From Beutenbergia cavernae DSM 12333 (GTDB taxonomy: Bacteria; Actinomycetota; Actinomycetes; Actinomycetales; Beutenbergiaceae): a stretch of 64,000 nucleotides of DNA. Shown here in pieces: positions 24,537 through 33,056 of this stretch; the stretch's first letter is position 1, and each line of letters starts with the position of its first letter. Where the stretch lies: assembly GCF_000023105.1 (NCBI RefSeq), contig NC_012669.1, positions 1,959,025-2,023,024 of the forward strand, given 5' to 3'. The translations under genes were made by a program, and so were the position numbers. Below the pieces are notes generated by a model. The model was not told the DNA's origin and did no database searches. It was given only the letters and a program-made list of their open reading frames with translations.

Positions 24537-25388
24537 GTGAGGGGCGTGCCCACGATCGAGCTGGAGACGGCGACCCTCGACTACGCCGACAGCGGCGGCA
24601 CCGGCCCGGTGGTCGTCCTGCTGCACGGCCCGCTCCTGGACCACACCGTGTGGGACGCCGTGATCGATCGCCTCCCAGGCATGCGGTGCCTCGCTCCGAC
24701 CCTGCCGATGGGCGCGCACCGGCACCCGGCACCGCACGACGAGCTGACGAACGCCTCCCTGGCACGGCTCGTCGCCGAGTTCCTGGCCGCGCTCGACCTG
24801 ACGGACGTGACCCTCGTCCTCAACGACTGGGGCGGCGCACAGGTCATCGTGGAGCTCGGCCTCGCCGAACGCGTCGGGCGGCTCGCTCTCGTGGCGTGCG
24901 AGGCGTTCGACAACGTCCCCGCCGGCCGGCCCGGCCGCATGCTGGCGCGCATGGCGCGGTTGCCCGGGGGACTCGCGCTCCAGGCGCAGCTGACCAGGAT
25001 CCCCGCGGTGCGCCGTCAGCTCGCCACCGGGATGGCCGCGCAGCCCGTCCCCGACGAGCTCCTGCGGCGCTGGTTCACACCCTCTCGCGACCCCAGGATC
25101 CGGGACGACCTCCGCCGCTTCTCCGCTCGGTTCCCGATCCCCGCCGACCGCGACTGGTCGAGCGGGCTGGGTGGGTTCGCCGGACCGGCACTCGTCGCCT
25201 GGGCCGAGGACGACCGCATGATGCCCGCCGAGCACGGCCCTCGCCTCGCACAGCTGCTGCCCGACGCCGAGCTGGTCCACATCTCCGGCGCCGCGACGCT
25301 GGTCCCGCTCGACCAACCCGGGGTCCTGGCCCACCACCTGCGCACGCTCGTCGCCCGGCCCGTGCCCGACCGCCGCGCGAGGGCCTGA
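24537..25388 (+). CDS. Alpha/beta hydrolase with Asp-type nucleophile elbow and missing catalytic His
   Basis: A 283-residue alpha/beta hydrolase. The oxyanion loop is LLHGPLLDHTVWD (about 24-36). The nucleophile elbow reads LNDWGGAQ (about 97-104), as in haloalkane dehalogenases and epoxide hydrolases, where the Asp attacks. An acid is present in AWAEDDRMMP (about 221-230). The usual GAGHxxPxDQP segment is here SGAATLVPLDQP (about 250-261), so Thr stands at or near the catalytic His. Either another His takes over, or this is a non-hydrolytic or altered enzyme. A subgroup with this form may be widespread. GTG 24546 is an alternative start. Confidence 0.78.
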   Translation: MRGVPTIELETATLDYADSGGTGPVVVLLHGPLLDHTVWDAVIDRLPGMRCLAPTLPMGAHRHPAPHDELTNASLARLVAEFLAALDLTDVTLVLNDWGGAQVIVELGLAERVGRLALVACEAFDNVPAGRPGRMLARMARLPGGLALQAQLTRIPAVRRQLATGMAAQPVPDELLRRWFTPSRDPRIRDDLRRFSARFPIPADRDWSSGLGGFAGPALVAWAEDDRMMPAEHGPRLAQLLPDAELVHISGAATLVPLDQPGVLAHHLRTLVARPVPDRRARA

Positions 25389-25441
25389 GCGACCCCGCGT
25401 CGCGGGATCGCCGTCACGCCCGCGACGGCGTCAGCGCCGTC
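25389..25441. terminator. Two hairpins between convergent genes
   Basis: GCGACCCCG/CGGGATCGC (25389-25411, one mismatch) follows the hydrolase stop directly. GACGGCG/CGCCGTC with loop TCAG (25424-25441) is perfect and contains the stop codon of the HerA-like gene on the other strand. Together they can end both transcripts. Confidence 0.6.
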
Positions 25442-27320
25442 GGGTCCCGAAGATCGTCCGGGTGATCTCGCGGCCGAGCTGTGTTCCGGCGGACTTCAGG
25501 AAGTTGTCCAGCGGCGACGCCGACGAGCGGGACGACGTCGACCGTTGGGTGCCCGACCGAGCCTTCGCGGCGTCGCGCTCGAGCTCCCGCTGCATCTTCG
25601 CCAGCTCGGCGTCGCGCTTCTTCGCCTCCTTCTCGGCCTCCTTGGCCAGCTTCTCGGCCTCCTCGGCGTCCACCTCGGCTTGTTCCGCCGCCCGCCGGGC
25701 GGCCTCCTGCGTGGCCACCCGTTCGGCGAGGAGCTCGTGCGCCGACACGTTGTCGACGGCGCTCGCGTACGTGGCAGCGAACGGCGAGGCGGTGACGAGT
25801 CCCGCGACGTGCGCCTCGGGGGCGACGTCCATCGAGGACTGCGGTGCACGCACGCGGGTCCACGCCACGGGAGCCGGGGCGCCCTTCTCCGTCAGCACCG
25901 TGACGACCGCCTCACCGGTGCCCAGCGTGGTGAGGAGCTGCTCGAGGTCGTAGGGCGACGTCGGGAACGTGCGCACGCTGGCGCGCAGGGCGTCCGCGTC
26001 CTGCGGGGTGTAGGCGCGCAGCGCGTGCTGCACGCGGTTCCCGAGCTGGGCGAGCACGTCCGAGGGCACGTCCTTCGGCGTCTGCGTCACGAAGAACACG
26101 CCAACCCCCTTGGAGCGGATGAGTCGCACGGTCTGGGTGATCTGCGTGAGGAAGTCCTTCGACGCGCCGGTGAACAGCAGGTGCGCCTCGTCGAAGAAGA
26201 ACACCAGCTTCGGCTTGTCCGGGTCGCCGACCTCCGGGAGCTCGCTGAACAGGTCGGCGAGCAGCCACATGAGGAACGTGGAGAACAGGGCCGGCCGGTC
26301 ACGCACCGCCGGCAGCTCGAGGCACGAGAGGACGCCGTCGCCGTTCGGGTCGGTGCGCAGCAGGTCCGACGTCGCGAAGGCGGGCTCGCCGAAGAACACG
26401 TCGGCACCCTGCGCCTGCAGGGCGACGATCTCGCGCAGGATGACGCCCGCCGTCGCCGCGGACAGCCCGCCGATGCCCTTGAGCTCGACCTTGCCGTCGT
26501 CGGAGATCAGGTACGCGATGGTCGACTGGAGGTCCTTGAGGTCGAGCAGGGCGAGCCCCTGCGTGTCGGCCCAGTGGAAGATCAGGCCGAGGCTGGACTC
26601 CTGCGTCGCGTTCAGCCCGAGCACCTTGGCGAGGAGCAGCGGGCCGAAGTCCGTGACGGTGGTCCGGATCGGGATCCCGGTGCCCATCCCTCCGAGGGAG
26701 TAGAACTCGACCGGGAACGACCGCGCCGTCCAGTCCTGCCCGATGCTCCGGGCGCGTTCGGCGAGCGCCGGGCTCTCCTCGCCCGGCACCGTCAGCCCCG
26801 TGAGGTCGCCCTTGATGTCGGCGAGGAAGACCGGCACCCCGGCCTCGGACAGCCCTTCCGCCATCGCCTGCAGCGTCCGCGTCTTGCCGGTGCCGGTGGC
26901 GCCCGCCACCAGGCCGTGGCGGTTGAGCATCCCGAGCGCGAAACCGACCTGCGCGGCCGGCACCGCCTCGTCGTCGGCCACCAGCGCGCCGAGGCCCAGC
27001 GTCCCGCCCGGGAACGTGTACCCGGCGGCGACCTCGGCGGCGTAGCCGTCCGCCTCCGGCGCGGCCGACGGCGTCGGCTCGTCGTCGTCGCCCTCGGAGG
27101 CGGCCGCGGGTTCCGGCTCGGGTGTGGCTGCGGGTTCCGGCTCGGCCGCCGGCTCGGGCTCGGGTTCGGGGTCCGGCGCGGTCGCGGCCGCCTGGGCCTC
27201 CGCGGCGGCGAGCGCCGCCTGGGCGGCCCGCGCCTTGGCCTCGGCCGCGTCCGCCTCGGCCTGGGCGGCGGCGGCACGGAGCGCGGCGAGATCCGGCGTG
27301 GTGGGTGCGTCGTCGGCCAT
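25431..27320 (-). CDS. HerA-like ATPase (DUF853 helicase family)
   Basis: A 629-residue protein. After an Ala/Glu-rich coiled N-terminus and an acidic Pro/Glu linker (about 45-85) comes the DUF853 ATPase: Walker A GATGTGKT (about 140-147), LADIKGDLTGL (about 165), and Walker B LVFFFDEAHLLF (about 367-378), with the later ETQ-like segment VFFVTQTPKDVPSDVLAQLGNRVQHALRA. A second Lys/Glu coiled coil (about 545-600) precedes a basic tail. DUF853 proteins are soluble hexameric DNA-translocase relatives with unknown cellular role. The ATG at 27320 is preceded by a weak site. No nuclease partner such as NurA is next to it. Confidence 0.88.
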   Translation of the reverse strand: MADDAPTTPDLAALRAAAAQAEADAAEAKARAAQAALAAAEAQAAATAPDPEPEPEPAAEPEPAATPEPEPAAASEGDDDEPTPSAAPEADGYAAEVAAGYTFPGGTLGLGALVADDEAVPAAQVGFALGMLNRHGLVAGATGTGKTRTLQAMAEGLSEAGVPVFLADIKGDLTGLTVPGEESPALAERARSIGQDWTARSFPVEFYSLGGMGTGIPIRTTVTDFGPLLLAKVLGLNATQESSLGLIFHWADTQGLALLDLKDLQSTIAYLISDDGKVELKGIGGLSAATAGVILREIVALQAQGADVFFGEPAFATSDLLRTDPNGDGVLSCLELPAVRDRPALFSTFLMWLLADLFSELPEVGDPDKPKLVFFFDEAHLLFTGASKDFLTQITQTVRLIRSKGVGVFFVTQTPKDVPSDVLAQLGNRVQHALRAYTPQDADALRASVRTFPTSPYDLEQLLTTLGTGEAVVTVLTEKGAPAPVAWTRVRAPQSSMDVAPEAHVAGLVTASPFAATYASAVDNVSAHELLAERVATQEAARRAAEQAEVDAEEAEKLAKEAEKEAKKRDAELAKMQRELERDAAKARSGTQRSTSSRSSASPLDNFLKSAGTQLGREITRTIFGTRRR

Positions 27321-27452
27321 GGGAGCGATCGTAGGGGCGGCCGGCCGGCGCGCACGGTGAGGCCGAGACCATCGATGTGACGCAGCGCCTGGGGATGACG
27401 GGGTCGGAGCCGTCGGTCCACAGGCCCGCGTCCGCGGTCCACCGGGGATGCC

Positions 27453-27458
27453 TACGGT
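27453..27458 (+). promoter_or_regulatory. -10 box (TACGGT) of the comEA operon
   Basis: TACGGT lies seven bases before the ATG at 27466, giving a leaderless message and supporting this start over the in-frame ATG at 27448, which lies upstream of the box. Confidence 0.4.
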
Positions 27459-27465
27459 CGCAGCC

Positions 27466-28338
27466 ATGGACCGGCACCGGCAGCGCGCGCAGAACCGGGC
27501 GCGGCTCGCCGCGCTCACGCGCGCCGCCTACTCGGCGGGGGAGGGCGTGCTGCCGGTCGACGCGGCCGAGCACGACCACCTCGCCGGTGCTGCGGCGCCG
27601 GACGAGCTCGCGCCGGAGGAGATCGAGCTGGATCGGGGTGCTGTCGACCGTCGGCGGCGGCGCGCCCGGGCGCGGTGGCGGGTGGGGGTCGCCCCGCGGG
27701 CAGCGCTCGGCCTGGTGCTCGCCGTCGCCGTGGTCGTCGTCGTCCTCGCCGTGCGTTCGCTGGCGGCCGACGGCGGTACGCCGATCCCCGACCCGGCGCC
27801 TGGTTCCGCCTCGTCCGCTGGTTCCGAAGATCGCACCGCGGACGCGTCCCCCGGTGAGACCGCTGGACCGAGCCCCGCCGTGCCGTCGCCCACCGGCGAG
27901 GTGGTCGTGCACGTCGCCGGCCTCGTCGCGAGTCCGGGAGTCGTCTCGCTGCCGCCGTCCTCGCGCGTGCAGGACGCCCTCGAGGCCGCCGGCGGTGCCC
28001 TCCCGGAGGCCGACCTCGCGGCGCTCAACCTGGCGCGGGTCCTCGTCGACGGCGAGCAGGTGTACGTCCCGGCGCCGGGGGAGGCCCCGCCGGCCGGAGC
28101 GGGCGGCGCGCCGGGTGCTCCCGCGGCGGAGGGCGGGTCCGACGGGGGCCCGGTGAACCTCAACACCGCCGATCTCGCCGCGCTCGACACGCTCCCCGGG
28201 ATCGGCCCCGCACTCGCGCAGCGCATCGTCGAGTGGCGGACGGCCAACGGCTCCTTCGTGGACGTCGAGGAGCTCACCGAGGTGTCGGGCATCGGCCCGG
28301 CCACCCTCGAACGCCTGCGACCGCTGGTCACCGTGTGA
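27466..28338 (+). CDS. comEA: ComEA-like DNA-binding protein (SLBB and helix-hairpin-helix)
   Basis: A 290-residue protein with a basic, cytoplasmic N-terminus, one membrane segment (about 72-95), a Ser/Pro-rich linker, an SLBB domain (VVVHVAGLVASPGVVSLPPSSRVQDALEAAGG, about 145-176) and a C-terminal helix-hairpin-helix pair (VNLNTADLAALDTLPGIGPALAQRIVEWR and GFVDVEELTEVSGIG-type text). ComEA binds incoming double-stranded DNA outside the membrane in natural transformation. Its stop codon is overlapped by the comEC start, the usual operon order. Whether the organism is competent is not shown by this. Confidence 0.92.
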   Translation: MDRHRQRAQNRARLAALTRAAYSAGEGVLPVDAAEHDHLAGAAAPDELAPEEIELDRGAVDRRRRRARARWRVGVAPRAALGLVLAVAVVVVVLAVRSLAADGGTPIPDPAPGSASSAGSEDRTADASPGETAGPSPAVPSPTGEVVVHVAGLVASPGVVSLPPSSRVQDALEAAGGALPEADLAALNLARVLVDGEQVYVPAPGEAPPAGAGGAPGAPAAEGGSDGGPVNLNTADLAALDTLPGIGPALAQRIVEWRTANGSFVDVEELTEVSGIGPATLERLRPLVTV

Positions 28339-30800
28339 GCGGGCCGTCGCCGGCCGCGCGCCCGGTCGATGCGCGTCTGGTCCCGGCGGCGCTCGCGGTG
28401 TGGGTGACGTGCGGTGTCGCCGTCGGGCTGGAGCCGCGCACCACCGCGCGCGCTCTCGTCGTCGTCGCGGGCGGCACGCTCGTCGCCGTCGTCGCCGTGC
28501 GGTGGTTCGCACGCCCGCACGGTCGCCATCGACGCGACCTCGGCGCCCGCGCCTGGGCGGCGATCCTGCTCCTCGGGACGTGCGTGCTCGCGGCCGGCGC
28601 GCTGAGCGCCGCGGGGGTCGAGGCCCGGACGTCCGGCATCGTGGGGGAGGCGGTGCGCTGGGACGGCAGCGTCGAGGTGAGGCTCCGCGTGCTCGGCCGG
28701 GCGGAGCCCCTGGACGCCGGGTCGTTCGGCGGTGGTGAGCGGTTCACCGTGCGGGCGGTCCTCGAGACGGTGACGCTGCGGGGCCGTCCCGGCCCGTCCC
28801 GGGCGCCGGTCCTCGTGCTCGCCGACGCCGGCTGGTCCGCGGTAGAACGCGGTGCTCTCGTGGACACGCGCGGGCGGCTGCTGCCGGCGGAGCCCGGCGA
28901 CGACGTCGTGGCGCTCCTCGCCGCCGACCGGCCACCCGAGGTCGTCACGCCGCCCGGGGTCGTCGACCGGGCTGCCGCGCGGCTCCGGACGACGCTCCTC
29001 GGCGCCACGAGCTCCCTCGCGCCGCACGCTCGCGGTCTGCTCCCAGGGATCGCCGTCGGCGACGACTCGCGGATGCCCCCCACCTTGGAGCAGGACATGC
29101 GGACGGCGTCGCTCGCCCACCTCGTCGCCGTCTCCGGCGCGCATGTCGCGATCGTGCTCGGGGCGGTGCTGGCGCTCACGACGGCGCTCCCGCGAGGGGT
29201 GCGGATCGGCGTCGGCGGGGCGGCACTGGCGGGGCTCGTCGTCCTCGTCGGGCCGGAACCGAGCGTGCTGCGCGCGAGCGCGATGGGCGTCGTCACCCTC
29301 GGTGCGTTCCTGCTGCGGCGACCGTCCCGCGCGCTCCCGGCGCTCGCCGTCGCCGTCATCGTCCTGCTCCTCGCCGACCCGTGGGCGTCGAGGTCGTTCG
29401 GGTTCGCGCTCTCGGTGTGTGCGACGGCGGGGTTGGTGCTCCTCGCCGGCCCGTGGACGCGGGCGCTCGCGAGCCGGATGCCGACGCCGCTCGCGGCGGC
29501 GCTCGCGATCCCGGCCGCGGCGCAGGCGGCCTGTGCACCCGTGGTGGTGCTGCTGGACCCCGGCGTGCCCGCGTACGGCATCCTCGCGAACGCCCTCGTC
29601 GCGCCGGTCGTGGCGCCGGTCACCGTGCTCACGCTGCTGGCCACGCTGGCCGGGCCGTGGTGGCCGGGCCTCGCGCACGTCGGGCTCGTCGTAGCCCAGG
29701 CCGGGACGTGGTGGGTGGAACGGGTCGCGACGTGGGTGGCCCTCGCGCCCGGCGCCCGGCTGCCGTGGCCGGGCGGCGTCGGTGGGGCGGTGGCGCTGGC
29801 CGCGCTCGAGGCCGGGCTGCTCGCACTCCTCGCGAGCAGGCTCGCTCGTGCCCGGCTCGCGGCGGCCGCACGAGCGAGTGCCGTCCCCGGTCTCGCCGCG
29901 GCACTCGTGCTGACGCTCGCGGCGGCGATCGCGCTCACCGTCCCGGCCACGCGGGAGGTCGTCGCGCCGTGGGTCCGGCGCGTCCTCCCGGCGAGCTGGC
30001 CGCCGGCCGGGTGGCGGCTCGTGCAGTGCGACGTGGGCCAGGGGAGCGCGCTCGTGCTCGCCTCGGGTCGCACGGGGCACGCCGTCATGGTCGACGTCGG
30101 CCCGGCCGACGGGTCAGGGGCGGCCTGCCTGCGCTCGCTCGGCATCCGGGTGCTCGACCTGCTCGTCGTCACGCACGCCGACGCCGACCACGTCGGCGGG
30201 CTCGACGCCGTCCTGGGGGCTGTCGACGTCGAGTCCGCGATGGTCGGCCCGTACGACGACGGCGGTCGGGACGACGCCGTGCGGGAGCTGCTGACGGCCG
30301 TGGGGGCACGGATCATGCTCGGTTCCACGGACTCGCCGGACGTCACGGGCCAGGTCGGTGACGTGATGTGGCAGGTGCTCTGGCCGACTCCGCGGTCGAC
30401 CCAGCTCGCGGGAGCCGAGGCCGCGAACGACCAGAGCGTCACCGTCCGGTTCGTCGTCGGGTCCGGCGACGCCGCGCTCCACGTCCTCGTGCACGGCGAC
30501 CCCGGGGCGGAGGCGCAGGCGGCCCTCGCGCGCGCGTTCCCGCCCGGAGGGGCGCTCGACGTCGTCGTCGTCCCGCACCACGGCTCGCCCGACCAGGACG
30601 CCGGGATGGCCGCGCTGACGCCGGCGAGACTCGCGCTCGTCAGCGTCGGTGCGGACAACGACTACGGTCACCCGGCCGAGGCGACGCTCGACCTGTACCG
30701 CGACGCGGGCGCCGTCGTCGCGCGGACGGACATCTGCGGGCCGATCGCTGTCGTGCCCGGCGCGGGCGGCGGACTCCGGCTCGCCGGGTGCCCGCCGTGA
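28335..30800 (+). CDS. comEC: ComEC/Rec2 family DNA uptake channel with metallo-beta-lactamase domain
   Basis: An 821-residue membrane protein: N-terminal hydrophobic segments with an OB-like extracellular domain (about 80-220), the competence domain (HLVAVSGAHVAIVLGAVLAL at about 261-280, LRASAMGVVTLGAFLLRR at about 312-330), and a C-terminal metallo-beta-lactamase domain with THADADHVGGLD (about 613-624) and VVPHHGSPDQD. It forms the channel that passes single-stranded DNA into the cell and may degrade the other strand. GTG 28335 overlaps the comEA stop by four bases. Confidence 0.93.
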   Translation: MSGPSPAARPVDARLVPAALAVWVTCGVAVGLEPRTTARALVVVAGGTLVAVVAVRWFARPHGRHRRDLGARAWAAILLLGTCVLAAGALSAAGVEARTSGIVGEAVRWDGSVEVRLRVLGRAEPLDAGSFGGGERFTVRAVLETVTLRGRPGPSRAPVLVLADAGWSAVERGALVDTRGRLLPAEPGDDVVALLAADRPPEVVTPPGVVDRAAARLRTTLLGATSSLAPHARGLLPGIAVGDDSRMPPTLEQDMRTASLAHLVAVSGAHVAIVLGAVLALTTALPRGVRIGVGGAALAGLVVLVGPEPSVLRASAMGVVTLGAFLLRRPSRALPALAVAVIVLLLADPWASRSFGFALSVCATAGLVLLAGPWTRALASRMPTPLAAALAIPAAAQAACAPVVVLLDPGVPAYGILANALVAPVVAPVTVLTLLATLAGPWWPGLAHVGLVVAQAGTWWVERVATWVALAPGARLPWPGGVGGAVALAALEAGLLALLASRLARARLAAAARASAVPGLAAALVLTLAAAIALTVPATREVVAPWVRRVLPASWPPAGWRLVQCDVGQGSALVLASGRTGHAVMVDVGPADGSGAACLRSLGIRVLDLLVVTHADADHVGGLDAVLGAVDVESAMVGPYDDGGRDDAVRELLTAVGARIMLGSTDSPDVTGQVGDVMWQVLWPTPRSTQLAGAEAANDQSVTVRFVVGSGDAALHVLVHGDPGAEAQAALARAFPPGGALDVVVVPHHGSPDQDAGMAALTPARLALVSVGADNDYGHPAEATLDLYRDAGAVVARTDICGPIAVVPGAGGGLRLAGCPP

Positions 30801-30868
30801 GCGGCGGCCGCATCGGTGCCCGCCGCGCCGGTGACTGCCGTGTCGTCGGCCCGTGGCAGGCTGTCCGC

Positions 30869-31873
30869 ATGCCTCCGCAGCGACGCCCATCGACCCGGGG
30901 CGCGGCGCTCGTCTCGTGGGACGCCGTCCGCCTCGCGCCCGTCGTCCTGGTGCGGGGCACGGAGGAGCTCCTGGGTGATCGCGCGCTGACGCGGCTCCTC
31001 GAGCAGGCACGCGAGCAGGACCCCGGTGTCGAGGTCACCCGCCTGGACGCCGCGGGGTACGAGCCGGGCCGGCTCGGCATGCTCACGAGCCCGTCGCTCT
31101 TCGGGGAGCGGCGGCACGTGGAGATCCTCGGGCTCGAGAACCTGACGGAGGCCTGCGCGTCGGACGTGCTCGCGTACGTCGACGACGTCGCACCGGACGT
31201 GACTCTCGTCCTGCGGCACGGCGGAGGGGTGCGCGGGAAGAAGGTGCTCGACGCCGTCACGGCCTCGGGTGCGCCGGTGGTGGCGTGCGACGCGCTCAAG
31301 TACGAGAAGGACAAGGTCGCGTTCGTCACGCAGGAGTTCCGCCGCACGGAGCGCCGGGTGCAGGGCGCCGCGGTCCAGGCGCTCGTCGACGCGCTCGGTT
31401 CCGACCTGCGCGAGCTGGCGGCGGCCTGCGCGCAGCTCGTCGCCGACACCACGGGAACCATCACCGCTGACGTCGTCGATCGGTACTACGGCGGGCGGGT
31501 CGAGGTTACCGGGTTCCGCGTGGCCGACTCGGCGGTCGCCGGCGACGCCGGGGGAGCGCTCCTCCTGCTCCGGCACGCGATCGCCGCGGGGACCGACCCC
31601 GTGCCGCTCGTCGCCGCGCTCGCCCTCAAGCTGCGCACGATGGCCAAGGTCGCCGCTGTCCGGGGGCGCGGCCCGGCCGCGCTCTCGGAGCTCGGCCTCG
31701 CCTCCTGGCAGGTGGACCGCGCGCGGCGCGACCTCGGTGGGTGGACGCCGGAGGGCCTGGCGGCGGCGATCTCCGCCGTCGCGACCGCCGACGCCGAGGT
31801 GAAGGGCGAGAGCAGGTCGCCGGCGTTCGCCGTCGAGCGGGCCGTCCTGCGGATCGCGCACGCGCGAGGCTGA
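30869..31873 (+). CDS. holA: DNA polymerase III delta subunit
   Basis: A 334-residue clamp-loader delta subunit. The N-terminal domain opens PVVLVRGTEELLGDRALTRLL, which replaces the Walker motif of the gamma subunit, and continues with LTSPSLFGERRHVEILGLENL (about 71-91). The C-terminal collar has AGGALLLLRHAIAAGTDPVPLVAALALKLRTMAKV. It opens the beta clamp for loading at primers. The position between comEC and rpsT is the usual one in many bacteria. The ATG at 30869 follows CAGGCT by six bases, hinting at a leaderless start. Confidence 0.93.
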   Translation: MPPQRRPSTRGAALVSWDAVRLAPVVLVRGTEELLGDRALTRLLEQAREQDPGVEVTRLDAAGYEPGRLGMLTSPSLFGERRHVEILGLENLTEACASDVLAYVDDVAPDVTLVLRHGGGVRGKKVLDAVTASGAPVVACDALKYEKDKVAFVTQEFRRTERRVQGAAVQALVDALGSDLRELAAACAQLVADTTGTITADVVDRYYGGRVEVTGFRVADSAVAGDAGGALLLLRHAIAAGTDPVPLVAALALKLRTMAKVAAVRGRGPAALSELGLASWQVDRARRDLGGWTPEGLAAAISAVATADAEVKGESRSPAFAVERAVLRIAHARG

Positions 31874-31918
31874 CGCACGGCGCTCGGGGCGCCGTCGTCC
31901 CGGTCCGGGCATGCGAAC

Positions 31919-31946
31919 GGCGCCGCACCCAGAAAGGTGCGACGCC
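31919..31946. terminator. Terminator between holA and rpsT
   Basis: GGCGCCGCACC and GGTGCGACGCC (31936-31946) form an 11-bp stem with one G-U pair or mismatch around loop CAGAAA. It serves convergent holA and rpsT. Confidence 0.75.
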
Positions 31947-31989
31947 GTGCGTCACGCCGTCGGCGACACCGTCGCCGACGGGCGGCGGC

Positions 31990-32250
31990 TCAGAGGCCGG
32001 AGACCTGCTTGGCGAGCGCCGACTTGCGGTTCGCTGCCTGGTTCTTGTGGATGACGCCCTTGCTCACGGCCTTGTCGAGCTTGCGGGAGGCGACCTGGAG
32101 GGCGTCGGACGCCGTCTCCTTGTCGCCGGCCGTGACGGCCTCACGGACCTTGCGCACGTGGGTCTTGAGCTCGGACTTGTACGCCTTGTTGCGCTGGCGT
32201 GCCTTCTCGTTCGTGCGGATCCGCTTGATCTGGGACTTGATGTTTGCCAC
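31990..32250 (-). CDS. rpsT: 30S ribosomal protein S20
   Basis: An 86-residue, strongly basic, all-helical protein starting at GTG with [20 protein letters not shown] and ending [11 protein letters not shown], matching S20 in length and sequence. It binds 16S rRNA early in 30S assembly. It is encoded opposite to holA, in the standard actinobacterial position. The predicted leader of about 125 nt is long for this genome and may carry autoregulation, as known for S20 in other bacteria. Confidence 0.97.
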   Translation of the reverse strand: MANIKSQIKRIRTNEKARQRNKAYKSELKTHVRKVREAVTAGDKETASDALQVASRKLDKAVSKGVIHKNQAANRKSALAKQVSGL

Positions 32251-32383
32251 GTGTGGACTCTCTGGTGCGATCGGTTAGGTCGGGTGAGGGTCTCCCGCGG
32301 CCGGGACCAAGACGGTGGGGACGCCTCGTGGAGAGCCGATCGGGTCGAGCGACCGCACGACCTGGGCGGTGGCTCAGCCCAGC

Positions 32384-32389
32384 AGTCTA
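32384..32389 (-). promoter_or_regulatory. -10 box (TAGACT) of rpsT
   Basis: TAGACT on the minus strand gives a start near 32377 and an rpsT leader of about 125 nt (32251-32377). The box lies 12 bases beyond the end of the PemK-like gene. Confidence 0.5.
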
Positions 32390-32400
32390 GCAGTGCGAGA

Positions 32401-32937
32401 TCAGCGCTCGTGCAGCTCGCGAAGTGCACGGGCGAGCGCGGTGTAGCGGTCCCTGCTCAGCGTGGCGCCCTCGCGTCGGACGGCGGACGGCGGGACGCGG
32501 AGCAGGCGGTCGAGGCGCACCTCGCTCTCGCGGCCCTGGGAGTCCCACGCCCCCGAGCCGACGTCGAACCAGACCCGCCCGTAGCGCAGCTCGTCGGCGC
32601 GGTCGCGGTCGTGGTCCTTCGACGTCATCTGCAGTCCGACGAGGGCCCCGGCTCCGCGTCCGACCACGAGGATCGGGCGGTCCTTGCCCTGGCGTGGGTC
32701 GTCCTCGAAGGGGACCCAGCCCCAGACGACCTCGCCAGGATCGGGTTCGCCGTCGGGCTGTGGCGCGTACTCGAGGCGCGGGAGTCCGTGGGCCGCCACG
32801 TCGAGCTCGGTGATCGTGGCGGCAGTGTCCGCGGGGATCGCCGGTGCGTCGGACGCGGCGGGGCGCGGCCGGTTGCCGGGGGGCCGACGACGACGCCGGT
32901 CGCCGCCGGCGAGGATGCGACCGAGGGCGGTGGTCAC
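32401..32937 (-). CDS. PemK/MazF-family toxin-like protein
   Basis: A 178-residue protein. The core is EPDPGEVVWGWVPFEDDPRQGKDRPILVVGRGAGALVGLQMTSKDHDR, the SH3-like beta barrel of PemK/MazF proteins with the loop ahead of the first strand and the RPxxVV strand. It continues with a C-terminal tail reading LSRDRYTALARALRELHE. It is longer than classic MazF at the N-terminus (about 60 basic/Pro-rich residues) and no antitoxin gene is adjacent, so it may be a stand-alone actinobacterial form rather than an active toxin. GTG 32937 is chosen; the frame stays open upstream through repeat array B, which is unlikely to be coding. Confidence 0.72.
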   Translation of the reverse strand: MTTALGRILAGGDRRRRRPPGNRPRPAASDAPAIPADTAATITELDVAAHGLPRLEYAPQPDGEPDPGEVVWGWVPFEDDPRQGKDRPILVVGRGAGALVGLQMTSKDHDRDRADELRYGRVWFDVGSGAWDSQGRESEVRLDRLLRVPPSAVRREGATLSRDRYTALARALRELHER

Positions 32938-32966
32938 CGAGCGCAGGCTCACCTGGCGGAGCCTAC

Positions 32967-33049
32967 GCGAGAGGCTCGTGGCCCTTTGGCGAGAGGCCTG
33001 TGGCCCTTTGGCGAGAGGCTCGTGGCCCTTTGGCGAGAGGCTCGGGACC
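32967..33049. repeat. 22-bp tandem repeat array B
   Basis: GCGAGAGGCTCGTGGCCC plus TTTG occurs at 32967, 32989 (two changes) and 33011, with a partial copy at 33033-33049. The period is 22 bp. It lies between the PemK-like start and the 3' end of the AbiEi/DUF559-like gene, in the same orientation as array A. Confidence 0.88.
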
Positions 33050-33056
33050 GTGATTG

